A DNA stretch of 64,000 nucleotides from Lihuaxuella thermophila (GCF_900110165.1 NZ_FOCQ01000005.1:124001-188000); one strand, 5' to 3'. Shown: positions 43,817 to 53,229, numbered from the stretch's first letter. Numbers and translations are program-made. Notes: generated by a model not told the origin, from the letters alone.

Positions 43817-44773
43817 ATGCACATATTATCTTTACAAGATTTGAGCGGCGAACAAATTCAGGAGATCGTCAAAAAAGCGGTTGAAATAAAGAAGAACCCG
43901 GAAAATTATCACCATGCTTTGTTTAGGAAAGGTTTATTGATGCTGTTTCAAAAAACATCCACACGCACGATGCTCTCCTTTCATTCGGGAATGGAACAGA
44001 TGGGCGGTTACGCGGTCCTGATGGACTGGGAAAAAAGCAATTTTACCATCTCGCCCATACAATATGAAGCGAGATATATTTCCACCAACTGCGATGTGGT
44101 CATGGCACGGTTGAAAAAACACAGCGACCTTCAGCAATTGGCCAAATATTCCAAAGTTCCTGTGATCAACGGCTGTTGCGAAAAATACCATCCGACTCAG
44201 GCGCTGGCTGACCTGATGACCGTCTATGAGATCAAGGGAACATTCCAGGGCGTGACCCTAACCTATGTGGGGGTACACAACAACATCGCCAATTCCCTGG
44301 TACAGGCCAGTTTGAAGGTAGGTCTGAAACTGAATCTGGTCACCCCCCTGATCAACGAAAGTTCTTGGGATGAAATGCTGATGAACGAGGCGGAGCAATC
44401 CGGTTTGGTCGTAAGAACGGACGATCTGAAACAAGCGGTCAGCGAATCGGATTTTGTCTATACCGATACTTGGATCGACATGGAATTTTTCAATGATCCT
44501 TCCTACGCAGAAGAGCGGGAGTTCCGCATCGACACGATGTCCAAGTATCAGCTGAACCGTCAGAATCTGTATGGCTACTCCCCTTATATCATGCATGACA
44601 TGCCGATCCATCCCGGCTTTGAAATCGCTGAGGAATTGATCGAAGCTCCGGAATCGGTCATCTATATGCAGGCCGAGAACCGCATGCACGCGGAAAAAGC
44701 GTTGTTGCTATATTTGCTAAAGCCCGAAGCTTATCAAGAAGATCAATTTCAGCAACTGGAGTTAAAAGTTTAA
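43817..44773 (+). CDS. Non-canonical transcarbamylase (OTCase fold), substrate unknown
   Basis: A 318-aa protein of the aspartate/ornithine carbamoyltransferase superfamily. The carbamoyl-phosphate site is intact: FQKTSTRTMLSF (STRT), and HPTQALADLMT. Amino-acid-side residues are not: YVGVHNN replaces the usual VGDxNN, DTWIDM replaces DxWxSM, and HDMPIHPG replaces HCLP. This argues that the acceptor is not ornithine. The gene stands alone with its own promoter and terminator, after an amidotransferase-like hydrolase. The start at 43802 (GTG) is possible; ATG at 43817 follows AACGGGAAG. Confidence 0.8.
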   Translation: MHILSLQDLSGEQIQEIVKKAVEIKKNPENYHHALFRKGLLMLFQKTSTRTMLSFHSGMEQMGGYAVLMDWEKSNFTISPIQYEARYISTNCDVVMARLKKHSDLQQLAKYSKVPVINGCCEKYHPTQALADLMTVYEIKGTFQGVTLTYVGVHNNIANSLVQASLKVGLKLNLVTPLINESSWDEMLMNEAEQSGLVVRTDDLKQAVSESDFVYTDTWIDMEFFNDPSYAEEREFRIDTMSKYQLNRQNLYGYSPYIMHDMPIHPGFEIAEELIEAPESVIYMQAENRMHAEKALLLYLLKPEAYQEDQFQQLELKV

Positions 44774-44783
44774 ATGACGAAAA

Positions 44784-44823
44784 AAACACTCTTTCCCTTC
44801 GAGGGGTAAAAGAGTGTTTTTTT
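44784..44823. terminator. Bidirectional terminator between transcarbamylase and cydB
   Basis: AAAAACACTCTTTCCC pairs with GGGGTAAAAGAGTGTTTTT, with A and T runs on both sides. Confidence 0.9.
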
Positions 44824-44829
44824 CGTTCG

Positions 44830-45843
44830 TTACTTTTCCCCGCGCACATATTTGGCGTTAAACAGGAAGAGCCATAACAATAGAGCGAGGGAGGGGATCA
44901 GCAGGAACAAACCGGCAATAAACGCAATCACCAGCGCCCAGCCCATCGTCGAATGGGTCAGCGCGCTTTGGAACGTGACATACGGGTAGAGCAAGTAGGG
45001 CATATGCGAGATTCCGTAACCAAAGAAGGCATAGGCAAATTGAAACATGACAAACACAAAGGAGAGCCCTAAATTTTCTTTTTTCCACATCAGATAGACC
45101 GCGACACAGAAGCAGAGAAAGGAGGCTCCAAACATCCAGCCGATGGAAACGGCTGATGCAAAATGCTCGGGATTATGTTTCGAAAGTCCCCAGAAGACCA
45201 GCAGACTGGCCAGAATGGTAGGGCCGCTCCAAAAGAGGGCATAGGTTCGAAGCTGTTCCATGGCGGGGAAGTCTTTCGCCTTATATGCGTAATAGGTTAA
45301 AAAGCTGGCGCTGATGTAGAGAACGCTGACAATGGCCAGAAAGACAACACTCCAGGAATAAGGGCTGGTAAACAGCCGATCCGCGTGAAAGACAACCCCG
45401 TTTTTTGTCTCCTCAATAAATCCGCCCTCGGAGATCGTGAGGACGGTAGAGAGAGAGGCGGGAATAAACAGACCGGTCGCCCCGTACAGAAACATATACA
45501 AACGGCTTTTGCGGGCCCCATAGTTGGCAAAAGCATAAAAGGATCCGCGGATGGTGAGCAGGATCAGCGAGATTCCGCCGGGAATGAGCAGCGCGGTCCC
45601 GTAGTAATAGGCGGTATCCGGGAAAAAACCGACCAGCCCGACGATAAAGAAGATGAGAAAGACGTTGGTCACTTCCCACACAGGGGATAAATAACGATCG
45701 ATGATCTTATTGATAATATGGTCTTTTCCGGTCAGCATGCTGTAATAAGAAAAGAAACCGGCACCAAAGTCGATCGAGGCGACAATCAGGTATCCGTACA
45801 GAAAGATCCACAAGACGGTGATGCCGATCATTTCCAACTGCAT
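44830..45843 (-). CDS. cydB: Cytochrome bd ubiquinol/menaquinol oxidase subunit II
   Basis: A 337-aa membrane subunit with about eight to nine helices. CydB-type N-terminus WIFLYGYLIVASIDFGAGFF. The start was set at the ATG preceded by AAGGAGGGGAC; the longer frame has no RBS. It lies 19 nt after cydA, an operon. The C-terminal region has VIAFIAGLFLLIPSLALLLWLFLF. Its partner CydA carries the haems. Confidence 0.93.
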   Translation of the reverse strand: MQLEMIGITVLWIFLYGYLIVASIDFGAGFFSYYSMLTGKDHIINKIIDRYLSPVWEVTNVFLIFFIVGLVGFFPDTAYYYGTALLIPGGISLILLTIRGSFYAFANYGARKSRLYMFLYGATGLFIPASLSTVLTISEGGFIEETKNGVVFHADRLFTSPYSWSVVFLAIVSVLYISASFLTYYAYKAKDFPAMEQLRTYALFWSGPTILASLLVFWGLSKHNPEHFASAVSIGWMFGASFLCFCVAVYLMWKKENLGLSFVFVMFQFAYAFFGYGISHMPYLLYPYVTFQSALTHSTMGWALVIAFIAGLFLLIPSLALLLWLFLFNAKYVRGEK

Positions 45844-45862
45844 GGTTTTGTCCCCTCCTTGT

Positions 45863-47191
45863 CTAAGCGGAGATCCGCTCAGCCATCTCTTTTTCCGGGC
45901 TGTTCTTCCTGAACAAGCGGATGAGCACGCTGACAGCGACAACGGCAAGTGCCGCATAAAGCAGGCTGAACATGAGGGTCATCACATCTACATTATCTGC
46001 TGTGGTTGCCGCTTGGTCCACCCGCATGAGCCCGACGATGATCCAGGGCTGTCGTCCCACTTCGGCATACATCCAGCCCAGTTCGATGGCGATAAAAGCG
46101 AGCGGGGCAGCGAGAACGATCCCACGCAGGACCCAGGGATTCCATTCGCCCCCTTTTCGACGCAGCCATAAAAACAGATACAGACCGGAAATAAAAATCA
46201 GATAAAACCCGATCGCCACCATCCCGTCAAACAGGTAATGAACATATAGGGGCGGCCATTCTTCCCGCGGGATGTCGTTCAGGCCGATCACCTGATCGGA
46301 GGGGCTTCCTCCGGCAAGAATGCTTAACGCATAGGGGATTTTAATCGCATATTTCACTTCAAGTGTTTCTTCGTCCAAGATCCCCCCGAAAATGAGCGGT
46401 GCTTCCTTCATCGTTTCAAAATGCCACTCCGCGGCGGCTAACTTTGCAGGTTGATACTTTGCCAGGAACTTGCCGGATAAATCTCCGGCGACAAAAGTGA
46501 GCACGGCCAGGACAAAGCTGGCGGCCATTGTTAAACGAAGAGCCTTTTTAAAGTATATATGTGTCCGACCCCGCAGGATATAAAAGGCGGCAATGGCAGC
46601 CAGCAAAAATCCGCAGGTCACGTAAGAGGAGGCAAGGACATGGGCTACCTTGGAGGGTGTGGCCGGATTAAGCATGGCGGCAATCGGATCGATATGGGTA
46701 ACCCGTCCGGCCTCATCGATGGAAAATCCGGCGGGAGTGTTCATAAACGAGTTGACTGTCGTAATGAAGACGGCTGACATCGTTGATCCAATAATGATCG
46801 GAATCGACGTTAACCAGTGCCAAACGGGATTTTTAAAACGATCCCAGGTATAAAGGTAAATGCCGAGAAAAATCGCTTCAAAGAAAAAAGCGAATGTTTC
46901 CAAAAAGAGCGGCAAACTGATCACATTGCCGACCAGCTGCATGAATTTGGGCCATAGTAGGGAAAGCATCAGCCCGATACAAGTTCCGGTAACGACTCCG
47001 ACCGCAACGGTAATGACGAATCCCCGGGTCCAGCGCCTTGCCATCAAGATGTAATGGGGGTCTTTCTTATATATGCCCCAGCCTTCGGCGATGCTGATAA
47101 AAACGGGGACGCCGACGCCAATCGTCGCCCAGATGATGTGAAAAGCCAACGTTTCTGCCGTTAAAATCCGGCTCCAAATGACAGAATCCAT
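45863..47191 (-). CDS. cydA: Cytochrome bd oxidase subunit I
   Basis: A 442-aa haem-carrying subunit with about nine helices. Conserved blocks are RILTAETLAFHIIWATIGVG (His haem ligand), FKNPVWHWLTSIPII, SFMNTPAGF, and GWMYAEVGRQPWIIVG. The quinol Q-loop is short, as in the CIO/short-loop CydA type. The start at 47191 has AAAGG nine bases upstream. It is the first gene of cydAB; the promoter is likely in the 47216-47340 region (TTGAAA, 17 bp, TGAAAT on the minus strand). Confidence 0.93.
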   Translation of the reverse strand: MDSVIWSRILTAETLAFHIIWATIGVGVPVFISIAEGWGIYKKDPHYILMARRWTRGFVITVAVGVVTGTCIGLMLSLLWPKFMQLVGNVISLPLFLETFAFFFEAIFLGIYLYTWDRFKNPVWHWLTSIPIIIGSTMSAVFITTVNSFMNTPAGFSIDEAGRVTHIDPIAAMLNPATPSKVAHVLASSYVTCGFLLAAIAAFYILRGRTHIYFKKALRLTMAASFVLAVLTFVAGDLSGKFLAKYQPAKLAAAEWHFETMKEAPLIFGGILDEETLEVKYAIKIPYALSILAGGSPSDQVIGLNDIPREEWPPLYVHYLFDGMVAIGFYLIFISGLYLFLWLRRKGGEWNPWVLRGIVLAAPLAFIAIELGWMYAEVGRQPWIIVGLMRVDQAATTADNVDVMTLMFSLLYAALAVVAVSVLIRLFRKNSPEKEMAERISA

Positions 47192-47622
47192 GGGTTCCAT
47201 CCTTTCGTTCTGCAATCTTTACTTTTATCATACATACCCCCTGAAAGCTTGTACACTATTTCACGTACTTTGACACTGTTTTTCAACAAATTATTACTCT
47301 TTTCGCTCATAGATTGTTAAAAATTGAACAAATATATCCGATCACCTTATTCTACATCACATCGATGGAATCCTGTATTCTCATCCCGGACATCGATTTG
47401 AGTCAATCTTTTAACAGGCTGGTTGAACAATGAGATCCATCTAAGTTCCACATGCGGAGAAGGAAAAGGAGTTGTTCTTGTGTACATACCGTATGATTCC
47501 AACGAGAGTGTCCGATGGATGGTAAACAATATCAGACAGAAAACAAAACAGCAGGCTGTATGTAAAAGAGACATACCTTTCCTTCTTTTGATGCAAACTA
47601 GCTTCAAGAAGGGGAGATCTTG

Positions 47623-48636
47623 ATGTTTACATGGAAAAAGTGGATCCATCTCTTTATGATTACCTCTCTGTTTACTGTCGGGCCGGTCGCTGACTCTTTC
47701 GCCGACCAGGCCGCTGACGAGCGGATAGAATCCTCCTATTCACCCCTGTTTATCGTTCAATTCGCTGGCCGGGAATGGACTCTTAATTTAAATGATGTAG
47801 GATTTGACGGAATTGATCCGACTACTTTGGACCGGCAGGCTTTTATGAACTGGTTTCACCTTGTGGTGGAAAAAGAGGTGAACCGTCCTCCCCGTTCTGC
47901 TTATTTCAAGGGGCGAAAAATCGTTCCCCATCAGCTGGGCAGAACCATCGACAGGGAGCAGGTAACCGAGTGGCTGGATCAGATTCACGATTATATCAAC
48001 CGGCCCGTGCCGCTGCCGGTGATCTGGACACAACCCGCCTTAAGCACAAACCAAGTCAAACGGTTAAAGGAAAAAAAGCTGGGTTCTTATACCACCTATT
48101 TCAACCCCAACAATCGAAACAGGTCTCACAATATCGAATTGTCAACGCAGGCGATTGACCATTTCATCCTTATGCCCGGAGAAATTTTTTCTTTTAACCG
48201 GGTGGTGGGAGAGCGCTCAATCAAAAAAGGATACAGACCTGCAAGGATTATCGTGAAGGGAGAATACAGCGAAGGAGTGGGAGGAGGGGTCTGTCAAACC
48301 TCTTCTACCCTGTTCAACAGCGTAGATGCCGCAGGGCTGCGGATTATCCAGCGGGTCAGCCACAGCAAACAAGTCACATATGTTCCGGAACACCGGGATG
48401 CGACGGTTTCCTGGGGCGGACCAGATTTTAAGTTTCAAAACCAGTTAAATGAGCCGATCCTCATTGTCGCTACAATCAAAAAAGGAATGCTCAAAATATC
48501 CGTTTACGGACCGAGAAAGATCCATTATCACCCCAGATTTGTTCCCCCCTCTCCAAAGTTCAGCCAGGTCAGTCATCCGGTCGAAATGGAGCAATCCATG
48601 AATGTCAGGGAAAAGGGCCCCTTGTTCCACAGGTGA
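47623..48636 (+). CDS. Secreted VanW-family protein
   Basis: A 337-aa exported protein with an N-terminal signal (HLFMITSLFTVGPVADSFAD). The VanW domain runs from about residue 140: LGSYTTYFNPNNRNRSHNIELS, PGEIFSFNRVVGER, GVGGGVCQTSSTLFNSVDAAGL, and VPEHRDATVSWGG. The core is a G5-adjacent, cell-wall-related domain of unknown activity. RBS AAGGGGAGATC. The stop overlaps the start of a terminator hairpin. Confidence 0.9.
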   Translation: MFTWKKWIHLFMITSLFTVGPVADSFADQAADERIESSYSPLFIVQFAGREWTLNLNDVGFDGIDPTTLDRQAFMNWFHLVVEKEVNRPPRSAYFKGRKIVPHQLGRTIDREQVTEWLDQIHDYINRPVPLPVIWTQPALSTNQVKRLKEKKLGSYTTYFNPNNRNRSHNIELSTQAIDHFILMPGEIFSFNRVVGERSIKKGYRPARIIVKGEYSEGVGGGVCQTSSTLFNSVDAAGLRIIQRVSHSKQVTYVPEHRDATVSWGGPDFKFQNQLNEPILIVATIKKGMLKISVYGPRKIHYHPRFVPPSPKFSQVSHPVEMEQSMNVREKGPLFHR

Positions 48637-48652
48637 ATGAAGGGGCTCTTTT
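48611..48652 (+). terminator. Rho-independent terminator overlapping the VanW stop
   Basis: AAAAGGGCCCCTT pairs with AAGGGGCTCTTTT. It overlaps the last codons. The 48655-48870 region holds only short, unconvincing frames and one extended -10 promoter (TGCTATAAT at 48884-48891). Confidence 0.75.
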
Positions 48653-48928
48653 CCTGTGAACGGATGGACTTGAAGGAGCGGATGCGTTCGTTTTACGGTG
48701 GAGCGACTCGGCCACTGCGCTCATGCGGAGACGGAACACAAAACAGGAGCGGACTTTCACCCTGAATTTGGAAGAGGAGGCCGAGGCCGGAGTCTTTAGT
48801 GGCATGACAGACATCTAATGAATAAGGTTTATACAAATGGAGGTGAACCATCTAATGGGTCATAGAATTATAGAATATTATTTGCTATAATTGTTCATTG
48901 TTCAGGTAATTTCAGAAGGAGGTACCTG

Positions 48929-49918
48929 ATGCGAAAAATCCTTCTAAATAGCCTTGCAATGATGGCGGTTCTGCTCTCAGGTTCACTGGTCGGGTGTTCT
49001 TCTGAAAAAGTGAGGGTTACATTTAGTGATCAAAACAAGGTGATCACCATTGACAGTTCCGGTGATTCCTTAGCTGAGGCTCTGGAAGATCAGGGGGTCA
49101 ATGTAGAGAGTTTGAAGAGCCGGTATAAACCGAGCATTCCCTGGGATCAAAAGACAGAGGGCCAGACCGAGATTCAGCTGGCATGCAATTGTGAAGTCAC
49201 CCTGCATGTAGGCGGGAAAAAGGTTGGTACCTTTAAAACGCTCCAGCCAACGGTCGGCGCTTTCTTAAAAGAGCGAAATGTAACCTTAACGGAGTGGGAC
49301 GAGGTTCAATCTCCATTGGATCAGAAGATCGTCAACGGCATGGAAGTTGTCGTCAATCAGGTGGAGCAGAGGATCAAGAAGAAAGTAGAAATCGTTCCCT
49401 ATAAAACAGTCGAAGAAAAAGATGACCAATTGGCATTTGGCGAAAAAGAAACCGAAAAGGAAGGCAAAAAAGGGAAAAAGATCTACGAAGTGGTCGTGCT
49501 CTACAAGAATGGAAAACCGATCCTGGAAAATGGCAAACCAAAAGTCCAAGAAAAATTAGTCGAAACAATCGAGCCTGTTGATGAAATAGTAAAAATTGGA
49601 ACAAATAAAGAATTGGCACAAAAAGAAAAGAACCAGCCAAAATTGACCTCCGCTGGAACCATGACGGTGGAAGCGACAGGCTATACACATACGGGAAACC
49701 GGACGGCCACCGGAACCTGGCCGAAGAGGGGAACCGTTGCCGTTGATCCCGATGTCATTCCGCTTGGAACCCGGCTCTATATTCCCGGTTACGGGTATGG
49801 AGTTGCCGAAGATACGGGGGGAGCCGTCGACGGAAAGATTATCGACCTCTTCTTCGAGACGAGGGCTGAAGCCATCAGATGGGGCCGCAGAACGGTTACC
49901 ATTCAAATTCTCAAATAG
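48929..49918 (+). CDS. Lipoprotein with DUF348, G5-like and 3D domains
   Basis: A 329-aa surface lipoprotein (lipobox LVGC, Cys23). Order: DUF348-like ubiquitin folds (about 30-140), a G5-type beta region rich in Lys and Glu (about 150-230), and a C-terminal 3D domain with the three aspartates of DTGGAVDGKIIDLFF and the TGYTHTGNRTATGTWP motif. It is related to YabE/YocH/resuscitation-type muralytic enzymes that act on peptidoglycan. The upstream region has the extended -10 TTTGCTATAATTG. RBS AGAAGGAGG. Confidence 0.9.
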   Translation: MRKILLNSLAMMAVLLSGSLVGCSSEKVRVTFSDQNKVITIDSSGDSLAEALEDQGVNVESLKSRYKPSIPWDQKTEGQTEIQLACNCEVTLHVGGKKVGTFKTLQPTVGAFLKERNVTLTEWDEVQSPLDQKIVNGMEVVVNQVEQRIKKKVEIVPYKTVEEKDDQLAFGEKETEKEGKKGKKIYEVVVLYKNGKPILENGKPKVQEKLVETIEPVDEIVKIGTNKELAQKEKNQPKLTSAGTMTVEATGYTHTGNRTATGTWPKRGTVAVDPDVIPLGTRLYIPGYGYGVAEDTGGAVDGKIIDLFFETRAEAIRWGRRTVTIQILK

Positions 49919-49935
49919 TTTGCGGAAAAATCTCG

Positions 49936-49968
49936 CCTGCAGTGAAAAGTCATTGCAGGTTTTTTTTC
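49936..49968 (+). terminator. Rho-independent terminator
   Basis: CCTGCAGTGA pairs with TCATTGCAGG, followed by eight T. Confidence 0.9.
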
Positions 49969-50262
49969 ATAAACATGGAATTCTTTATTTAGTAGCCCCA
50001 AACAATCCCCCCGATTTTGCTGCAGAAGAGACTTTGACCGATGGCCTTTCCGATTCCCTTTCCTGATGCAAGCCTGGTATAAGGTAAAAATGGAAATAGT
50101 ATTCCGTCTGCATTGGTTTCCGGATCGCTGCTTGTTTTAAGTGGGAAGGATGGCAGAACTGTCCATAAATTTGTTAACATATTGGATTTTTTTGCAAAAT
50201 CCCTTTTGGTTTTTGTCCATTTCATATATACTTTAGGCAAGGAAAAAAACATCCGAGGTGTG

Positions 50263-51714
50263 ATGATGGTAGGACGGAATGATCCTTGTCCATGTGGAAG
50301 CGGTAAGAAATACAAGAAATGCTGTGAGAGAGTCATCGCTTTTTCAGCAGCGGAACGGGCCAGGGAATTAAGGGACAGCCGTTTGAAAAATGAACTGTTG
50401 GTCGATTTGAATCGATGGTTTAAGCGAAGATGCTCACCCGAAATGGAACTCACGTGGGCGGACCGCTTCAAAGCTCTGCTTCATTTTCCCTTGGATCAGC
50501 CAATTCCCCATGACTTCTCTTTCTCATTTCGCTTCTGGTTATTGTTTGATGCCCCTTGCATAAACCGTAAGCGCCCTGTAGAGATCTGGATGTCAACCAT
50601 TCGTAAATCTCCGATCAAAGAACGTCTGGCACGCAATTTTTGCGATACCCCGTTTACATGTTACGAGATAAAGGAAATAAGGGAAGAGGCCATGATTTTC
50701 CGGTCCCTCGTGGACGGCGTGGAATACGAAGTGAAAAAAGGGCAAACAATTCCCAGAGAAAAGCTCGTATTTACGCGGCTCATCCGGGTTGGAAACCGTT
50801 ATGAGCTCTTCGGCCCTTATATATGTATTGTGCATGAGATGAGAGGGGAGATACTCGTGCAGCTAGAGAAATACACTCATCATGAAGATGAACACCATGA
50901 CTTTACAACCAGAGAAAACGGATGGAGAGTACTCGGCTGGTCTATTCAACGGGCGAAAGAGTTGGAAAAAATGGAGAAACTGGTATCCACTCCGCCGGAA
51001 ATTTTGGAAAGCATGAAGGAACCACCATTCTGGGGGACAGCAGAACCTAAGGAAGAAGACCATGTATTGCCTGCTCACATCATGCAGCACCTCGAGCAGT
51101 TCTTTGTCCATCATGTAACACCCTTGCAAAAAGGAACCCAAGCATTCTACAACCGCTCCCTTGACCTGCTCTACAAGTATCTCTCGATGCGCTATGGAAA
51201 AACGTTTGACTGGTCGATGCTTAATGAGGATTCACTGGTTCATTTCCTCAGCTTCTGGTATATGGATCAGGTCAAAACTTCACCGAACGGCTGTAAGATC
51301 TTTTTGAACACGCTCAAATACTTATTCCGCTGGTTGCAAGATGAAGGAATCAGCGATGTGTATGAGACGTTCAAAAAAGTGTACGTACTCTTGATCCGTT
51401 CTCTGCCCACGACGGCTGAGGCAAAAAGATGGATTTTGCAAAATGCCGTGGTGCCTGAGTACAAGGGTTCCGATGTCAACGGGAAGGCGGGAATGTATAT
51501 GTTGGCCGTTTCTTCCACGGGTCCTGTACTGTTTGTGGAAGACAAGTGGGTCCCGGTTCACTTATTGGGATTTCCGTCGATGTATGCCGACAGCCGATTC
51601 TGGGTGAGGGGATCGATTGAGATTCGACCGTCGGGTTGTTATTTCACCAAGGTGGAAGGCGTATACCCCATGATTCTGGTGGACAAACAGCTTCAGGTTT
51701 TGGGACAAAAATGA
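50263..51714 (+). CDS. SEC-C zinc-binding protein of unknown function
   Basis: A 483-aa protein. The N-terminal SEC-C motif NDPCPCGSGKKYKKCC (residues about 6-21) binds one zinc. The remainder is a large domain with no clear catalytic motif: LVFTRLIRVGNRYELFGPYICIVHEM in the middle and a helical C-terminal part (KLVSTPPEILES onward). Start is one of two adjacent ATGs after ATCCGAGGTGTG. It may recruit substrates to a protease or nuclease. A second gene at 52556 seems to share the middle-domain layout. Confidence 0.75.
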   Translation: MMVGRNDPCPCGSGKKYKKCCERVIAFSAAERARELRDSRLKNELLVDLNRWFKRRCSPEMELTWADRFKALLHFPLDQPIPHDFSFSFRFWLLFDAPCINRKRPVEIWMSTIRKSPIKERLARNFCDTPFTCYEIKEIREEAMIFRSLVDGVEYEVKKGQTIPREKLVFTRLIRVGNRYELFGPYICIVHEMRGEILVQLEKYTHHEDEHHDFTTRENGWRVLGWSIQRAKELEKMEKLVSTPPEILESMKEPPFWGTAEPKEEDHVLPAHIMQHLEQFFVHHVTPLQKGTQAFYNRSLDLLYKYLSMRYGKTFDWSMLNEDSLVHFLSFWYMDQVKTSPNGCKIFLNTLKYLFRWLQDEGISDVYETFKKVYVLLIRSLPTTAEAKRWILQNAVVPEYKGSDVNGKAGMYMLAVSSTGPVLFVEDKWVPVHLLGFPSMYADSRFWVRGSIEIRPSGCYFTKVEGVYPMILVDKQLQVLGQK

Positions 51715-51718
51715 TAAT

Positions 51719-51753
51719 GGCAGCCAGGGAGAGAGATCCGGCTGCCTTTTTAT
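51719..51753 (+). terminator. Rho-independent terminator
   Basis: GGCAGCC pairs with GGCTGCC across a short loop, followed by a T-rich tail, after the SEC-C gene. Confidence 0.85.
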
Positions 51754-51823
51754 TTTGGCACTGAATGAACGGCCTCGTCGGTGACATAATAAAAACACAC
51801 TCAGTGAAAGGGGTGGCTTCTTT

Positions 51824-51988
51824 ATGTTCCGCTTTTTTCGTCGAAACAGGAAACAACAGAACGACATCAATGAAATAATGAATGAAGTAGGCAGAGAACT
51901 CGGGGTGGATAAGAATACCCGTTCGATCAATGAAACCCCGGAAAAGTTTGCTGAGCGGATGAAAAAGGAGATCCAGAAGCGTACCTGA
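51824..51988 (+). CDS. Small basic hypothetical protein
   Basis: A 54-aa ORF with GGGGTGG before its ATG. The start is very basic and aromatic (MFRFFRRNRKQQ), followed by a helical acidic/basic half (NEIMNEVGRELGVDK, PEKFAERMKKEIQ). The family is unknown. It is followed by a bidirectional terminator and probably forms a single-gene unit. Confidence 0.6.
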   Translation: MFRFFRRNRKQQNDINEIMNEVGRELGVDKNTRSINETPEKFAERMKKEIQKRT

Positions 51989-52001
51989 GACTGCTGAGTG
52001 A

Positions 52002-52033
52002 AAGAGCACCCGGGTTAACGGGTGCTCTTTTCT
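52002..52033. terminator. Bidirectional terminator
   Basis: AGAGCACCCG pairs with CGGGTGCTCT, between the 54-aa gene and the convergent minus-strand ORF. Confidence 0.88.
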
Positions 52034-52042
52034 ATGGATACA

Positions 52043-52381
52043 TCAAGACCTTAAGTATGATGCGACTTCCTCAATTTTCTCATTGGCGGCGGAGACAATT
52101 GTGTCAGGAATCACCGGTAACGACGAATTGCTTTTAAAAAGAGTTTTGTCCAGTTCCAGTGAAGGAGGTTCAAATCGTAAGTATTTCAAATCAGAGTGTG
52201 GACGGGGAGAGGAAGTGGGGATCTTCAGACGATAAACCAATCCCGACCCGGCATCTTTAATTTTCATTTTGTAGACTGGCGGCTGATTGTGACTACGGCG
52301 AAACCCTTGGGACTTTAACATACGGTCGATCAAGTGATACGGACGCACCATCCCTGTAAGCGTTTTCGTTTTCAACTGCAC
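52043..52381 (-). CDS. Hypothetical protein
   Basis: A 112-aa protein with a GTG start after AAGGAGGGCTTATT. It is rich in charged and Pro residues; the middle segment GLVYRLKIPTSSP and EPPSLELDK suggest a beta-rich soluble domain. The family is not recognised. It ends just after a shared terminator and stands divergent from the 52.5-kb gene. Confidence 0.6.
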   Translation of the reverse strand: MQLKTKTLTGMVRPYHLIDRMLKSQGFRRSHNQPPVYKMKIKDAGSGLVYRLKIPTSSPRPHSDLKYLRFEPPSLELDKTLFKSNSSLPVIPDTIVSAANEKIEEVASYLRS

Positions 52382-52555
52382 AATAAGCCCTCCTTACCAA
52401 TAACTTACGTAATTGATACCCTGAAAGCCGGACGAGTAATCCACTTTTTGCAAAAAATGTCTTGGCGAAAAAAACATTTCATTCTACGCTTAAGGGAGAT
52501 GGTTTATGATGTAGTTGTGCAAGAATTTTTTCAAAGGAGAGAGTCATTCTATTCA

Positions 52556-53227
52556 ATGAGAGAAAACACAGGGGGGCCAATTCATTTTTTAAGCCGCCGG
52601 GAAAAATGGCAGCAGAAAAAGGAAACGGATTTTTTCTCGTTGATCGAACAAGCCGGCCTGTATGCGGAACGATCCACCTCTTTTCGCGAAAAAATGCGTG
52701 CCTTGTATTTGTTTCGGGAGTTGACGGGATATCAACGGACAAAGGGGACAGATCCCGGTTCTCTTCCGGAGCGAATATTTCATACATGGTATCTATGCGA
52801 TTATGTCACTGTGAAAAATGAGCGGATCATTGAGCGGTTTATGAAGGAAAAAAGGCGGCGGGATGATTGGGAGTTCCTCTCCCGACTCATAGTCTCTTAC
52901 AGTTCCGTCTTTCGTGTGGTCGAAGATGCGGGAAATCTCTCGTTACACGAGTGGGCGGGAGAAACGCTTCCGTTCCCGGTCGGGGATCGTGTCTGGAATA
53001 AAGATGATCTCAAGGCAGAATATTGTATCGCACGTCCGGTCAAAGTCGGTGTCAAAACCCTTCCTTTGGGACCTGTCATTCCCCTAAGGGAGAAGACTGC
53101 GCAAAAGATGACGACATGGCTCGAACAACAATTGGAAACCGTGCACATCCCTTTTCGTATTTTCATGCAACAAAAAGGGTTGGGGATTTATCGTTTTTTG
53201 TTCCAATCGTATAAGGAGGAATGCTAG
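52556..53227 (+). CDS. Hypothetical protein related to the SEC-C protein middle domain
   Basis: A 223-aa protein if the ATG at 52556 is used; upstream in-frame ATGs at 52457 and 52499 would lengthen it, but the AAAGGAGAG at 52533 is 15 nt from 52556, so the start is uncertain. It is rich in Arg, Glu and Lys. The block VFRVVEDAGNLSLHEWAGE, with FPVGDRVWNKDD and RPVKVGVKTLPLGPVIPL, resembles the SEC-C protein layout around its LIRVGNRYELFGPYICIV. There is no SEC-C motif here. The gene ends two bases before the PHP gene start. Confidence 0.55.
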   Translation: MRENTGGPIHFLSRREKWQQKKETDFFSLIEQAGLYAERSTSFREKMRALYLFRELTGYQRTKGTDPGSLPERIFHTWYLCDYVTVKNERIIERFMKEKRRRDDWEFLSRLIVSYSSVFRVVEDAGNLSLHEWAGETLPFPVGDRVWNKDDLKAEYCIARPVKVGVKTLPLGPVIPLREKTAQKMTTWLEQQLETVHIPFRIFMQQKGLGIYRFLFQSYKEEC

Positions 53228-53229
53228 TC

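Noticed and set aside
47423-47623. 66-codon frame before the VanW gene
   Set aside because: No RBS and no family; the region is AT-rich and likely regulatory.
48661-48818. Two short basic frames between VanW and the 3D lipoprotein
   Set aside because: About 31-33 codons each, in different frames, without clear RBS.
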